A stretch of DNA of 64,000 nucleotides from Albugo candida (GCA_040437565.1 JBDOQK010000027.1:1-64000); one strand, 5' to 3'. Counted from the first letter of the stretch, positions 37,595 to 51,217 are shown. Numbers and translations: made by a program. Notes: generated from the sequence alone by a model not told the origin.

Positions 37595-40500
37595 GCTTAT
37601 ACTTGAAATACAGAGAGGATCTTTGCTGCTTCCCTACTAATCGAAAGATAAAGTGACTCAATCGAAATGAATCGAGAGAACCTCTATGAAACATGTCCAT
37701 CGCAAGCGTACAACATTCATCCTCTGTTAACTATCTGCGAAAATTAACCTACTGAGCTGGACAAGCATCCTGTCGAACTCACTAAAATCGATACTTTTGT
37801 TGGTTCATGACGAGTTGCCAGCTGTCGCAGCATGCACATCCACTATCAGCAAGCAGGTAGTGCGTCGCTGTAACGTTTTTGAGGATTTTCGAATACCCGC
37901 CCTAGCCACCTCACAAGTGCTTACTTTACCACGCTCACTTGAGGTCTAAACATTAATGTCGCATATATTTCTATACGAGCAATCAATCGACTGTGACCCA
38001 TCGCGCAGCAATTTTCGTTGAGGTGATGCCAGCTGGAGACTATTTCGGATATAGCTGATGAGGGTCAAAGTCGAGTGGGAAGTCGTGTGAGAATATGCGT
38101 CCTATCATTGAGTGAGTCTTCAAAAAGTACAAGCTGGCCTTTACGCCTATTCGTTTATCATTTTGTTTCGTAAACAGTTGCTCGTGTAATTGTGATGTCT
38201 GGTTGATTACTTTTTTTAAAAAAAAAAACTTGTCGTCGATCGAGTCTATGGGTTACGCAACCAAAAAGGCACGTAATCTTGCAAGTATCTGGGTTACATA
38301 ACATACCATAGTTATTATTGAAAGAGTTTCGAAAGCCATCTAAATGTTTTCGTCACGATAGATTAGTCTGCTTACAGCCGCATTGTACCAAGAACAAGAT
38401 ATGCTGTGAGCCAACCGACGTTTTCATGGATTCCTTGCATTCTCATGAAATCCTGACATGAGAAATTATTCAATCACTTCACTTGTTAGCTCGTCTTCAC
38501 TTCTTAACAATTTTACGCAGGATTGAAGCGTTTATGTACTCGATAAAAAATTAAGGCGCTTTGCGAATAATGTAGGGAATCATTAAAGCTGCATCATTTT
38601 CTGTAGGAATAGTTGGTAATAACGCGGTTGACTGCTCAATGATATTGATTGGTTCATATTCTTCGGCTCGGCAAACGTTATCAGAATCGACTCACTCTTA
38701 CTGAAGTTGACACTCATTGTATCAATTTTTTACAAACATTTACGTTTCGTGATACCTCTAATGCCCCCGTGAGATCCTTAACTTTGGTGTGAGGCCTTGT
38801 GTAACCTTCGCTAGTACCCTGCGAGACAATACGAGTCGACTGAGGGACAATAAACAATTCGGTCATCTCAGAGTATAAATTCTATCAAAAACGAAGAAAT
38901 AAAACCATGTACGCCTTCTTATTCATGCGTATATGAATATTGTAAATGGCAAAATTATATGGCAGAAAATGGCGTCGATATCAAATGGATGAAAGTTATA
39001 TATACAGGTCTTAACGCAAGCACCAAACTGCCACTGCCACTTTGCTATATTGAGATATGCACTACTTAGAAGGAGAGGTCGTAAAGCCATCGTAATGAGC
39101 GGCATCTCGCGTAAAACACGATTTTATAAGCCACAGTATGACAGAGTTGAACCACATCAAACTGGAGTAAGTCAGCATAGCGCACACCAAATCCAACGGA
39201 CAGATACGTTACTTATATACATACTGCTAGCCGATATTTCGATTGCTCTCAAACCAGCAAAATACAAGCCTTTCAGCAGTCTTGTCTCAAATTGTGTATG
39301 GAAAGGGGCGCCTGGCTCGGTACTTACCTTTTTCACCTAGGCTTTCAGCAACTTGAAACTATCAGCACATGTCATATTCTCACTGATACTGTGAAAACAA
39401 ACTATTTTACCAGCACTTTACACTTGCAAAGCTCTCGTCTACGCCCAGAAATTTCCTGACAAACATTTCACCACATTTCGGTATTCAACTGGTTATTCAA
39501 ATTTGCGTTGAGTACAGTTATTTGCTCTTTCCATGATTCTGTCGTGCTTCAATTGTTACTCCCTGCTGGTGTCGTATTGATTGTGCAGGAAATTTTTGAT
39601 TGGCTTTCTTTTCAGCAAGGTAAACAAGATCGCCTATAATACCGTCGACTCCTATTACTATTCTCGATGAACAAGTGATGTTGACAAGCGTAATTACCAA
39701 TCTGATACCAACACATGCATATTATCTCGTTATTGATGTCGACTTTCCAAAATAATACATATCGTTGTGTGTTGACTTGATCCAGAAGATACTGTACAGT
39801 CTTTTCAGCGATTGCAGAATTGCATCTCGTTTCGCCTCCAATTATCAAATTTTGATTAAAACAGCATCAAGAGGTCAATTTCGTGACGCTCAGCGATCTG
39901 CTTAACGAGGAAGCTTTCAACAAAATTTCGCCACTTACGATGTCTGCTGCAACGCGCTGATGGAATCGTCTCTTCCGACTTGTTGATGATACACGCTTGA
40001 GTCTTTTGGAGAATTGCTTGAGTTGTATATATCTGAATTTCACATTGCACTCTGCACTCTGGGGTGATGTAGAAAGATTTTAAGCATTGTGATCTCGTCT
40101 AAAATGAGTTGAACTGGTCGTTCGTCGTTCATCGTTCATCATGTTTTCCATATCCTAAATAGAGTCACTGAAAGATGTATTGTTGATTGCATCCGGAGAC
40201 ATTTATACACTAACGATGGGTCATGGCCAGAGTATGAATCACTATAATATAAAGCTCGAATAGATTCTTGTACTTGTACTTTTGTTGTCATGTGGCCTCG
40301 TATCGCTATCGCACATGCTGCTACACCGAACTTAACGTCGTCAGGTAAGTATCGTAGGTGAAAATTGATATTCATCACACACAAATCAGAGTACCATCAG
40401 TTCAATTTGCTCTTCGTCAGTTTCTGTCAGAAGCATGAATCGCTCTGTGTCATTATTTTGTTTGACATCTTGTCAGTGCTACACTGTATCAGTGTCTCGT

Positions 40501-42039
40501 ATCAAGTGTCCATCATGGATGCAGTCGCTTTGAGGATGACCTCATGGTGATGCCAGTGATCTTAGGCAATGTTTGTATTGAAGCTCCTCAGGTGCTGCTC
40601 ATCAACCTGAGTATGGTGGTCTTTTGAGCGACGTGAAAGCTTTTTGATGATAAAACCCTCCAAGTACGGAAGCAAAGCGACTCGACGTCCACCCTGAGGC
40701 TAATTTATATCATGCGAGAAATATGTTGAGAATTTGATCAAAGAATCTGACCCCTGTCTAAATGAATTAAAATTTGAGACCATTGGCATACACACAGTAT
40801 TTGGTCACATTCGGCGGAACAGCATGTTTGCCTGGCACATAAACAGACTAACGAGCAAAGCAACGAAACCTTCCACTATCTCAACTCGCAATCCAAAAAT
40901 ATCAATTTCATTCATATGACCTTTTTCTTAGGAGCACTGGATCTGAATCCACTCGGTGATCCAAGAGAATACTATCCTCACTATACATGGCCCATGGCTG
41001 CCCTCTCGGTTTTAGATGATGTTGATCCGGCTTAGACCTTGGTGAAAGTTTTTGGATGGAATTTGATGGGATATAATACTGCAGACATGACTTATAGGAG
41101 GCCACGCAGCTGTATGCTTTGGGGTGATAAGTGCTTCCATCACGTGGCAGCTTGCGATCTGAATGACAAGTGACATTTTCACCAAGTGCTTTTGGTAAGA
41201 GTATGACCAAATAGTCGCCATAGCGGGCTTGGTGCATGGAAGTCTTAGAAGCGACAGAAAAACAACCGATTCAGACTGCTTTTGCTCTGATTTGGTATCA
41301 AGGTGGAGCCTTTGATCATTACGTGGCGCTTGTTAACCGGGGCAATACATGTTTTTGTTATGATCCAGGTTTGTTGCGAATATTATTCACACATTATTAG
41401 CAAACTCGAGTGCTCATTGGTCCGGCACTCCTTCTTTACTAGTATTTTATTGTATCGCTTTAGGTAGCTCGATACATTTTGTAAGCTTCCCGTATGTCCT
41501 TCGTACTGTGTAATATACAGTGCACCCGTCCCTCGACCATTAAAGTTTGTTCGACGGGATATGAGTGTCGCTTATAACGTGATTAATTTGTAGGAATTGA
41601 GCTATTCACTCTAGCGGCAAGTTGGCAACTTGAACAGATAACTGATATATTACTACTAAAAGCAGAAGTAAAAAGTATAGCTGTCCGGATTGTGAATTTC
41701 ATAATTTGTTGCAGATGAAACTCGAATGTCGAATGGTCGCAATGATGATATATTAAACACTTGCTGCATATACTTTCTTGTTACCAACGCATCGGTCAGA
41801 TACATAATAAGCACACAAAACCGCGAAAATGCAGTTAGAAGCAATAACTTGTTGAAGATGACGTGCTGCAAATCTTAAAAGGCGAACTTAGGAGACATTG
41901 ATTATTCTGATACCGCTATCTGAAGTCATCTCTTACTATATATCTTCGAGGTTGCAGTCGATTTCGGTATGCTTTTATGCACCGGCGAAACGAGACAATC
42001 ATTGTGTAATGAGAAGAATAAATTTCGTTTATTCATGAT
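37595..42039. other. Gene-poor region, 4.4 kb
   Basis: No gene is supported. A plus-strand stretch at 40914-41370 has protein-like pieces (PREYYPHYTWPMAALSVLDD, then ALIWYQGGAFDHYVALVNRG) separated by stops. It could be a relic of an unrecognised gene. A short T/A-rich run (TTTTTTTAAAAAAAAAA) lies at 38212-38229. Confidence 0.4.
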
Positions 42040-42815
42040 TTAGTGAATAAGGGTTTCTATTTTCACGAAACCATGCGCGAAAGTTTCATCATCGGGAAAT
42101 TTTCGAAACGTCGTCATGTGAGTCTTGGTAAGTGCAGCGCCAATGACCCATCGCTTCTTTTCACTGAGTTGAACGACGAATTTGCATTCAGTTTTGGATA
42201 CCCGCACAAAATAATTTGGCCCTGATAGTGTGAATAGTATCGCATCCGAATTAGGATTGGTGAACAAAAACTTCGGAAGGTGATCTTTCAAGGGGATGAT
42301 ACGTTGGCAATCGATTAGATCAGCCAATGGATCCTTTATTCGGGATTTGATTGCACTTTCTAATTTTGTAAATGCCGATTCTGGGAGAAAGATTTCAACT
42401 CTTGCAAAGTCTAAGTAGACCTCTTCTTTTTCATTTGAATATGAGACGGCCTCTTTTCGCTCGGGAAATTCTACAGATGTGATATCGAATAGGAGCGAAG
42501 TGTAACTCCTCATTTTACCAGACGTCCATGGTACTGCGACTTCGTTTATTTTATCCGGCCAAGTTCCTTCTGAAAAAGTGAACGTTTGAGGGTTGAGTTC
42601 ATCAAGCCACATGATAGCGAGATATTTAAATGGGCTATCGTTGAAGAAAAACTTTAAACTTTGAGCGTTAAACTTTCGGAAGCCGTCTGGCACTTCCACG
42701 TTTCCTTTATCAGTACTTCCCAATCATGGCCACCTCGGTGTTCGATGTACACGTCTGACGCACTGGAATGACAGAATGCGGCATAGAGACAAATGAGTTT
42801 TTTTACAGCCAGCAT
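42040..42815 (-). CDS. Secreted pepsin-like aspartic-protease C-lobe, catalytically dead
   Basis: An ATG at 42815 gives a signal peptide (MLAVKKLICLYAAFCHSSAS). The long downstream frame 42040-42723 lies in a different frame, so either a short intron near 42725-42770 or a frameshift joins them; I could not choose. The body matches the C-terminal lobe of pepsins in order: QSLKFFFNDSPFKYLAIMWL, VPWTSGKMRSYTSLLFDIT, VEIFLPESAFTKLESAIKSR, FTLSGPNYFVRV and the terminal RWVIGAALTKTHMTTF...GFVKIE. The second catalytic D-T/S-G should lie just before the FLPES segment, but the chain reads LDFARVEIF, so the motif is absent. The N-terminal lobe is missing altogether. It stands alone in a gene-poor region. 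Confidence 0.6.
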
Positions 42816-45800
42816 TGTTTGAGCTGGTAAATTTGAAAATGAATTCCAATTCAATCGGCTCCGCTACACCACACAATGCAAAAGTGGGCAGAAACCTTTA
42901 GGCAGCTGCATATCAGATACTCGGGCAAATTAAATGAGTGATTGTATTAGCGATTTTATCGAACGGGGTAAGGACTAGGTACAGGCGATAATCGACCAAT
43001 GCTTGTGTAGCAAAGTTGTGCGATTGTATTGTTGACGCAGTCAATTTTTTGCGTAAATATTTGGAATCGAATGCCGAATGCAACTTTAGACGTACCTCTA
43101 AGAATTGATTGGGTATTGTATTTTACAGGTTTTGCATGAAAAGGATAGCCTCGGCGTTGAGATGAGTAAAACAGCTCCTACAAGATGTGATACGTAATGA
43201 TTTTGTACTATAATGTGCAAAAGCAAAAATGCACATTCGTGTATACGATCTAGGAATCTAGACAAATGGGACGTATCGTGCTTTTGCGCAAAAGAACCGT
43301 AATTCAAGCATAACATAATATTCTGTCGGTTATTATACCTTTTAGCTCGAATTGTGTGCTCATTTGAAATGAGTCACAGATTCCCCAATCTACGAGCGCT
43401 GAGCTACCACCTCACCCCGTCAATGGCTAGGCGACTGCTGTTCACCTGCAGATGGAAATAGTCGATTAGAAATCACCGTTCATACCGACATATTGATGTA
43501 TTTGTCTGCATGCCGCTCATTGCCTGAGCGCTGCAAGTACCGCGGATAGTTACTACCTCCCGCAATGTAATTCTGCATGAGGATCGTCTCTGTGTACAAT
43601 AACAGTTTGTCTTGAGTATCTTTCCTGTCGCTAGTGACGTCGCTTGAGATTCTGATGATCCAAAACACTGCACAGAAATGACAAGAAAAGCTATGCTGAC
43701 ATCGCTTCTATAGTCGTGCGGAGAAATAAGAAATTGGAATACGAAGTTGCACGACAGAGCCGTATTGTATGTTGAAGAAGCCCCAATGAACTTTATCGCC
43801 TCAGAGGCACTAGTATAAATACGATTTTTCACACAAGATAAAAACGTCTGAGTTCATTGTATCATCCAAGACCAGTCGTATCACTGATTTTTTGTCACGC
43901 TCGAGAATGTCGATATCACAGGAGATATCTTCTGTTGCTAGGCTCTCAAATGATGGCTTACCGCCTTGTATATCTCAGAGCATTGACTATGTAGACCTAG
44001 TTGAGTTGGATTACAATCTCAGTTTCATCTGAATGAATTTTCATGCAAAAAAGCTGTTTGCAATGACTCTTTTAATCGCAACATCGACGATCTCTCTAAC
44101 ATCTATGCTTGATTTAGCACTTTCACCCATGTTTTTTCCTGTGCTAGAAAGCTCAGAAGGTGAACACAAGATGGGATTTGTTGGGGAAGGGTTTCCATAT
44201 GAATCGGTCGTGATGTCTTGAATGAAAAAGAGGAGTCAAAACGAGCGGCTAGACATTTTCGGCCAAGTGAAGTAGGATGATTTGAAGCCATCCGTCCCAT
44301 AAATGCATCCATTTTGATGCAAAGCGGTGTTGACAAAGGAGGCCAATAGACTATACCTTAGCATGATGTGATGCATATGTTTGTCAGTTTTAAATCATTT
44401 TCGTTCGGGCCGTCTTATGCACATTGGAAGTCATTTTCGATTACACTTGAGCAACAAATGTGCAAGGACGATACTCTCCTGACTTCACTTGCACTCGGCC
44501 ATCGTGTCTGAGAGACTTGGAATTTGTCGTACATCTCGGGACGGTAAGTTTTCTATTGAGTATGGATTTCCAGGACCAGCTACCAGTACGGATTGGGGGG
44601 TCTGAAGCCTCTTATCCGCAATCGCGAATACATTTGTAGGTTCAATTGCGCTTTTGTAGATCCGAAAATTGTCACCAAGATTTTCGGTGAATATCGTCTG
44701 GCTCGTTGAAAGCATTGATTGTTCGGTAGACTTCCTAACAGCGCTTTATCATTGTGTCTCACTCGACATGAGCTGTTCCAATTGATCTCTTTATTTTCTT
44801 TGAATGACACAGTAAAAGCCCATTTGAGTGTTAACCGGAGAAATCTTGAAAACTTCAGTCGTCTTCCTGTCATGTTATCGAAGTTTCGGTAAGACACATC
44901 TCTGTTGATAAAAGTCCAAGACTTGAGAAACGTGTTCGCTGAATGCGGAGCTTGAATTTGCAATAAGCGACTTAGAAAATACGATGCCTGTAGGTGGTGG
45001 GTGGTGTGATCCATAATAGGTTGAGCCGAGTAATTCATCTCATCTGTGCTTCGAGGCATTCCAGCATAGCCTCAACTACAGTGCTTCGATATTATGCCTT
45101 GTGCCGAACAGCGAAGCTATCAGTGTCAACAACATATTACTTGTGATCTTGCACTCTCATTTTCATTCAGATAAACTGGCAAATTCACTGAATTTGTAGT
45201 CCCGATCGCACTTGGCATGTTAAAACGTTTGTGAATTGTAAAATCGCTTGGTCGTATCAATTCGTTAGTTCTTGTAGCTTGTTCCCGTACTGCTTCAAGC
45301 GTATTCTATTCAATTATGCGGCCTCTCCGCACGTATTGTGACACTGGCAACTTGCATCGCGTTCATCTCGGTGTGGCTGATCCACCTTTCCATGCGACAT
45401 ATTATCATTTAGACAATGCTTGCTTCGGTCGCACCGATCCATCCATGCGGCCAGGTACGCGTTTAATTTGGCATTGGAGCGATTTTGTGTTCTTGCTATT
45501 GTTGCATGTGATTGATCATTTCGCACTCCTTGCTTCAATCGATGCACGATTAACATACTTGATGCTTCGTGCAGCTCAGAAAAAAGTCGCTTGATCCGGA
45601 AGAGGAGTTCTCCCTTTGTAGACGAGGCAAAGTCAAATCATATTTTACAATTGAGGCCCATCGTTGTGTGGTTGGGCACATTCATGACCAGCGTTATGCA
45701 AACAATCATATCACATGCTGAAGACCCACTACTACTACTCAGACGAATAGTGGAATTGTTTTAGTGTGTCTTGGGAGCAACAACAAATCCGGTAGCCAGA

Positions 45801-48219
45801 ATATACGTCATAATAGTCAATCCGACCACTACTCGGGCATTTGCTAAATGTTGAGGCGATCAAGGACGGTATTGTAGTCGACTTGGAGTGGATTTTCTTG
45901 AGAGAAGCGTTCTGAAGTATCAATGTCATTATTTTACATACCTTGATGCAACGGCGTGGATCACGTCGTTAACGCTTCCAACGTCGTCTGAGAGATTTTG
46001 CAATTAAAAGTGATCGCAGAGGCGACGGGTTTTACACCCCACATGTCGTTACGATACTCGTATATCGACATGATCGCCTATATGGAATTCGATTTTAGAA
46101 TACCGCCACCTGTACCTGTCCAACTTTGCTGAGAGCATATGCCAAGATAGATGCGCCTTGGTGTTGTTTACCAAGCTTTTCTGGTAATGTGTCATGACAT
46201 TGAAAGAAGGCGTTCGTTTGAATACTAATATGCATCCCCAAGCCGTAGCAGATGTTGAGTTGTGTAACGTGATCGATATTGAGCTGACTTCGGATCTTTC
46301 AACTAAACGCACGTAATTCTCAAACCGTTTCGTGAACAAGATATTTGCCAACTACGACGCGTCCTCGGAATCAAACCAGCATATCTCATTTCTATGCTGA
46401 GTGTCGCACGGAAGCCAGGTATTTGTTCACCTTGCTCAAGACCTTCCAAATAGTAATCGTAAGCGAATATCCACGTAGCAACACCTCATTGCTGACCATA
46501 CACACTCGAGCGCATATCATTACCTCAGGTTCTCTAATGAATGTGTTATACTTTTTCTCTACATCTTTCCTTACGATGTACTAGAGTCCTCGTGTGGCGA
46601 TTGCACTGGCATAGTCCTACAAACTGCTTTTTTGGATATCGGCGCGTCACCTCGCGTTGTATGGCATTTTATTCCTCAGCGTCTTGGAATTGCTGACCAA
46701 AAGAACTTGCGCTTATTGAGCCACGAGTGTATATCTTTGTTTATTGCAAGCGATTCACAAAACAATCTCGGTTTATACTTTTATGCACGCTTCTTCATCT
46801 TCTTACTTCTGATGACGCGTGTATCGACGTCTTCAGCATACTGAGTACTTTGTCTTGTGTCACCTTCCGCTTCATACGAATACGAGAAATAGCACCCGTT
46901 CCTATTTCGCATTGCGTTTTCTTCTGATTCTCTCCCTTTTTGTTCTTAAAACGTTTTCCAAATTCAGTAATCCGTAATTCTATCCATCGACACAGCCGGC
47001 ATTCCGAAAGCGTACATAGCCGAATCCTTTGCCAAGTCCAGTGTTCATGTCCCGAATAATTCGAACATTCAGCACTTATTTCTCCGTGTCGCCTTTTGAC
47101 CGCAGCTGTGAATTGACAGAGTTTCCAAGCTACAACAAGGAGCCTATGAGATAAGGTGATAGAACTGCATGTAGAAATCTGATTGCAAAGCTTGTCTTCT
47201 GCTGTTTTGAAAGGCGAATTACCCACAAAGACGCTCCAAAGAGGGTCCAATGAACTCTTTCCCGATCAACTTGAATGATTCTATCCATAAACATCTGATC
47301 CAAGCTCGATAAATTACGCTTGTGATGAGATGCGATTAAGTACCGTCCGCTTAGTTCGAATGCTTTAAGTACGCTTTCAGCAGTGGCAAAGTATTTTGCA
47401 TTGTTGCGAACTAGCCTGTTTGCACAAGATTTCATCATGAGATTCTGATTGCCGTGTTGATCGACTGGACAACCAGGTATTGGAACGCTGCGAAATCGAA
47501 CGGACTCCATTTCTCCACAAGATGAGAAATGCTGAGATAGTTGTTTGCGAAGTTGGTGTCAAAGACACATTCTCCAACGAAAACGGTACGATAACACTCC
47601 TCGTTCTCATCCGCCGATTCTTCGACACTATCAGCTTCCACTGCGTAAAATAGATATCAGATCGACTCGAGACATCATGACGTTGATAAATTTGTGACAT
47701 AGTGTAACGTTATATTCGGTCACGTTTTATGAACAAAATAAAAGGACTTGCTTCAAATTTTAAGCATACTTCGTCAGAATGGTTTAATTCCGATTCAAGT
47801 ATACGTCGACTGTATGCCATAGGCATCCTATAGATCACTGAAGGTCGAAAGTATTGATTGTCATCTATCCCGTAACTTTCAAAGACTTGATGGTTAGGTC
47901 ATCCGAGTAGTCGTTAGTCGCTATCACAAAATGTGTCTGTACACGACGTTAGGATGCGCCGTACGTAAGAAAGTCGTTCGCAAAAAAAAATAAAACGCGT
48001 ATTTGTTCTGTATACTAGAACACAGAGACTTGTGCGTTGTTTATACTCGTAAGAAAGAGTGCTTGCACGAATCGTATTTTTACCACGGGAACCTTTTTAT
48101 CATACAACGTCTTCTTCGCATTATCACCAATCACAAAGATAGAAACTTCCAGGTCGATTGCGCAGCGACCGTAACGTATCCTAAAACGAGTCTGCACGCA
48201 TTCGTTTAAATTCTTCAGT
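42816..48219. other. Gene-poor region, 5.4 kb
   Basis: No gene is firmly supported. Protein-like open stretches on the minus strand lie at 44485-44715 (ENLGDNFRIYKSAIEPTNVF) and 47130-47700 (VFVGECVFDTNFANNYLSIS, then FATAESVLKAFELSGRYLIA), each in frames that do not connect through clear splice sites. A plus-strand frame at 45316-45594 is open for 92 codons. These may be decayed lineage-specific genes. Confidence 0.4.
47130..47700 (-). other. Possible relic of an unknown gene
   Basis: Two overlapping open frames, 47435-47641 (acidic start ADSVEESADENEECYRTV) and 47130-47510 (VDRERVHWTLFGASLWVIRL), both look coding but shift frame in the middle. An ATG at 47700 begins a third frame. An acceptor-like TTTTACGCAG and ACAAACAG are present but the donors are weak. 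It could be a multi-exon gene or a pseudogene. Confidence 0.25.
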
Positions 48220-51144
48220 ATGTCGTTTCGGTTCCCTCGTTTCGGGCGGAGGAAGAAGAAGACGCAAAGCAACGCGGATATCCATGGAAATGGTCCTTGC
48301 TCCACCACCACAAGCAAATACGACACTGACACCGATACTATTTTATCCAGTACCATCCCACCTGCGTCTGCACCGACTCATCTGGCTCAGAGTATGCGCA
48401 ATTTTCCGAGCGCGTCAAACCGAACCCACGAAAGCGAATTGAACGCGTCAAGAGAACTAAATGCGCATACAAAACGGTCTAATTTTCTAAAACATCATCA
48501 TTCTAGTTCGATGGTTAATTTCGGGTCGAAATTATCGGATCGGAATGCGAAACATCATGCAAGTTACGCGAATGTGGCGGATAGTAGTCAAACTACGGAA
48601 TCAGACAGAGTCATCATCGGAATATCGCCGCTGGTGTTTGATCACCCGTTGTATGAAATGAATAATGATGGGATGGTTACATTGAGAGCAACAGGGATTC
48701 CTTTGCAAGGTGCAGATCTGGCTGTACATCAAGATGAATTGATGAATGCTGTGGTGCAATACGTTCACGAGTCTATGCGCACGGAACTACACTTTCAAGA
48801 AGAGTACATTCCAGCACCCGATAGTCCGGTCAAAGCCAATGTTTTTGTATCGCATAATTATAAAACTTGTGAGCGATTACTCATTTTCGTTGCTGTAAGT
48901 CGTAATTTACAGCCAGGGTTATGGAGCCGTGGTTTGGTGCTACATGCCGGCGTTAAGTCCGGTTCGATGTTGGAGTACTTTCGTAAAGCATTACAAGAAG
49001 GGTACGGCATCATCGTCACCAATCCGAATAAAAATGTCGCGGTTTCTCTTGACGGCAATGAACGTGCCCCTATTCCTGGGTCAGCGTCCCCAGAACAGCA
49101 TATGGATTCAGTGTGGGATTGCTACGTAAATAACAGTGCAGCACGTAGAGTATATTTCTTAGGATACTCATATGGTGGCGTTTTGATCAAGTACTTACTA
49201 CAATCGCGAGGTGATCAATTACTTACTCGGAATGGTGCGATCGCACTTATTGAGTCGAGTCATCGCATTGAGGATCGTGACTCTCATTTGGTCAAGGACG
49301 AATTAGCGCATCGAACGTTATATTGGGAAAGTAACGATGCACCTTTCCAAACGCAGTTGGAAGGAGACGCTCCTCATCGTACCGGTTGCACATGTCTTTC
49401 TGCGGGTCGTCCGCCTAGAATGCATTCGAATCATTATTACGTAACAGCATTTTGTATACAAAACATCCGAAACGTACTTTTCCGTTTTCTTGAAGTTCGT
49501 GACCCAAACATCTTCGTGCAACAAGACTGCGCGTCCGTGCTCATGCCATCCACGACCATTGCATCTGCCAGCATACACACGACCAACCTAACCAGCGACG
49601 CAAATACCACAACCATCCCCACAGGCGGTACAGCACTCACGGCTTACGAACGCAACGGAACACGACGAGAGATTAAACTGAATGCCGCCAATGTTGCTGC
49701 AAGCGAGAAACACTGCAATTTGTGTCTATTTCACTTCACACTGTTTGATCGTCGTCACCATTGTCGAATGTGCCACCGAGCTGTCTGTAATGCATGCTCT
49801 CGAGATCGTCTGTTTCTCCCTGGCTCCAGCACAGCTCAACGCGTGTGTACGGAATGTGCCAGCGATGGACCACGACGACTCGCGTCACAAAACAGTATGG
49901 ATGTCGCACGAACGGCACGGACGCAAAGTGATGCGAATTCGACCCTTTTTGAAGCCCGTCCGCGATCCGATACTCAAATGTCGGAGCAAAATCGAACGAT
50001 GCAAAAAAATTCCAAATTGAGTGTGGAAGATTTCGAATTGCTCAAAGTGATTGGAAAAGGAGCGTTTGGGAAAGTGATGCTGGTTCGGAAGAGAGTTACG
50101 GACGCGACGTCGAGTTCTCCAATTTACGCCATGAAAGTCCTGAAAAAGGCGTCTGTGTTTGCCAAGAACCAAGTCGAACACACGAAATCAGAACGTCGAA
50201 TTCTCCGTGATATTGATCATCCATTTGTCGTGCGTCTCCGTTTCGCGTTCCAAACCGAAGATAAATTATATTTGGTGATGGATTACTACAGCGGTGGATC
50301 ACTGTTTTTTCATTTAAGAAAATGTAAAAAGTTTTCTGAGAAACAGGCGCGATTTTATTCGGCACAATTACTTCTGTCAATGGCGCATCTTCATGAGCTT
50401 AATATCGCTTATCGAGATTTGAAATTGGAGAATATTCTGATGGATGACCAGGGCTTTATTGCATTGACGGATTTTGGTCTCTCCAAAGAAAATGTCGATA
50501 TGCCCGATGGAGCAAAGACATTTTGCGGAACTGCAGAGTACATTGCACCAGAATTACTACAAGGTCTCCCCTATGGAAAACCTGTCGACTGGTGGGGCTT
50601 TGGCACGTTGTTGTATGAAATGATGACGGGGCAGGTCTGTATAATGCTTTTTTATCACAAATAGTGCTGTGTCTCATACTTACTCCACAGACTCCCTTTT
50701 TCGATCGTAATCGTAAACGCATGTTCCATAACATTTTGCATCGAGAAGTGGTTTTCACACAAGTGTTCTCAGAAGAAGCCAAAGATTTATTGAGTGGGGT
50801 ACGGTTGCCATGAAAGATTACATGCCATTTGCTTACAATTCTGTCTTTAGTTATTACGCCGTGATCCAGCAAAAAGGTTGGGTTCTGGTCCAATGGAAGC
50901 TCAAGAGATTATGGATCATCCGTTTTTTGCAACAATTGATTTCGATCGGCTCTTAAAACGTGATGTGGAGCCGCCATTCAAGCCAATAGTCACCAATGAA
51001 GTCGATACCACCAACGTGGCCAATATTTTTACACGGGAAATCGCACGAGACTCTCCAGTGACCCAGGAATTGGGCGCCACACACAGAGCCCAAGCTCATT
51101 TTGAAGACTTTACGTATGTCCCGACCTCCGAGTTACATCGGTAA
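48220..51144 (+). CDS. Arb2-like domain + FYVE finger + AGC protein kinase fusion
   Basis: Exons 48220-50634, 50691-50798 and 50851-51144 splice in phase to 938 residues. Residues ~205-330 match the Arb2/FAM172A alpha/beta-hydrolase-like domain: NVFVSHNYKTCERLLIFVAV, GLWSRGLVLHAGVKSGSMLE, EGYGIIVTNPN, and a nucleophile-elbow-like GYSYGG. Residues ~497-546 are a FYVE finger (CNLC, DRRHHCRMC, QRVCTEC), which would bind PI3P on endosomes, although the usual WxxD is absent. From ~604 comes an AGC kinase: GKGAFGKV, catalytic Lys in AMKVLKK, YRDLKLEN, DFG, activation segment TFCGTAEYIAPE, an AGC C-tail and a hydrophobic motif FEDFTY. The N-terminal 110 residues are basic and Ser-rich. Intron 1 uses a GTCTGT donor. 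A role in PI3P-linked endosomal signalling is inferred. Confidence 0.88.
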
Positions 51145-51217
51145 ATGGCGATGGTGGATAGTGTGGTCGACAACGTCTGAGATGCTAAAGCTTGTGTGCA
51201 CTACTTATATTTCGGAT

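Noticed and set aside
38212-38229. T7A10 run as a functional element
   Set aside because: Simple AT-rich tract in intergenic DNA; nothing nearby depends on it.
37595-42039. Long terminal repeat or retroelement remains in the gene-poor region
   Set aside because: No reverse transcriptase, integrase or capsid-like frame and no long direct repeats could be seen.
43330-43430. tRNA-like or tRNA-derived SINE sequence on the minus strand (GGTAGCTCAG box A-like)
   Set aside because: The D-stem and anticodon stem do not pair properly and the box B is poor; no recurrence was seen in the window.
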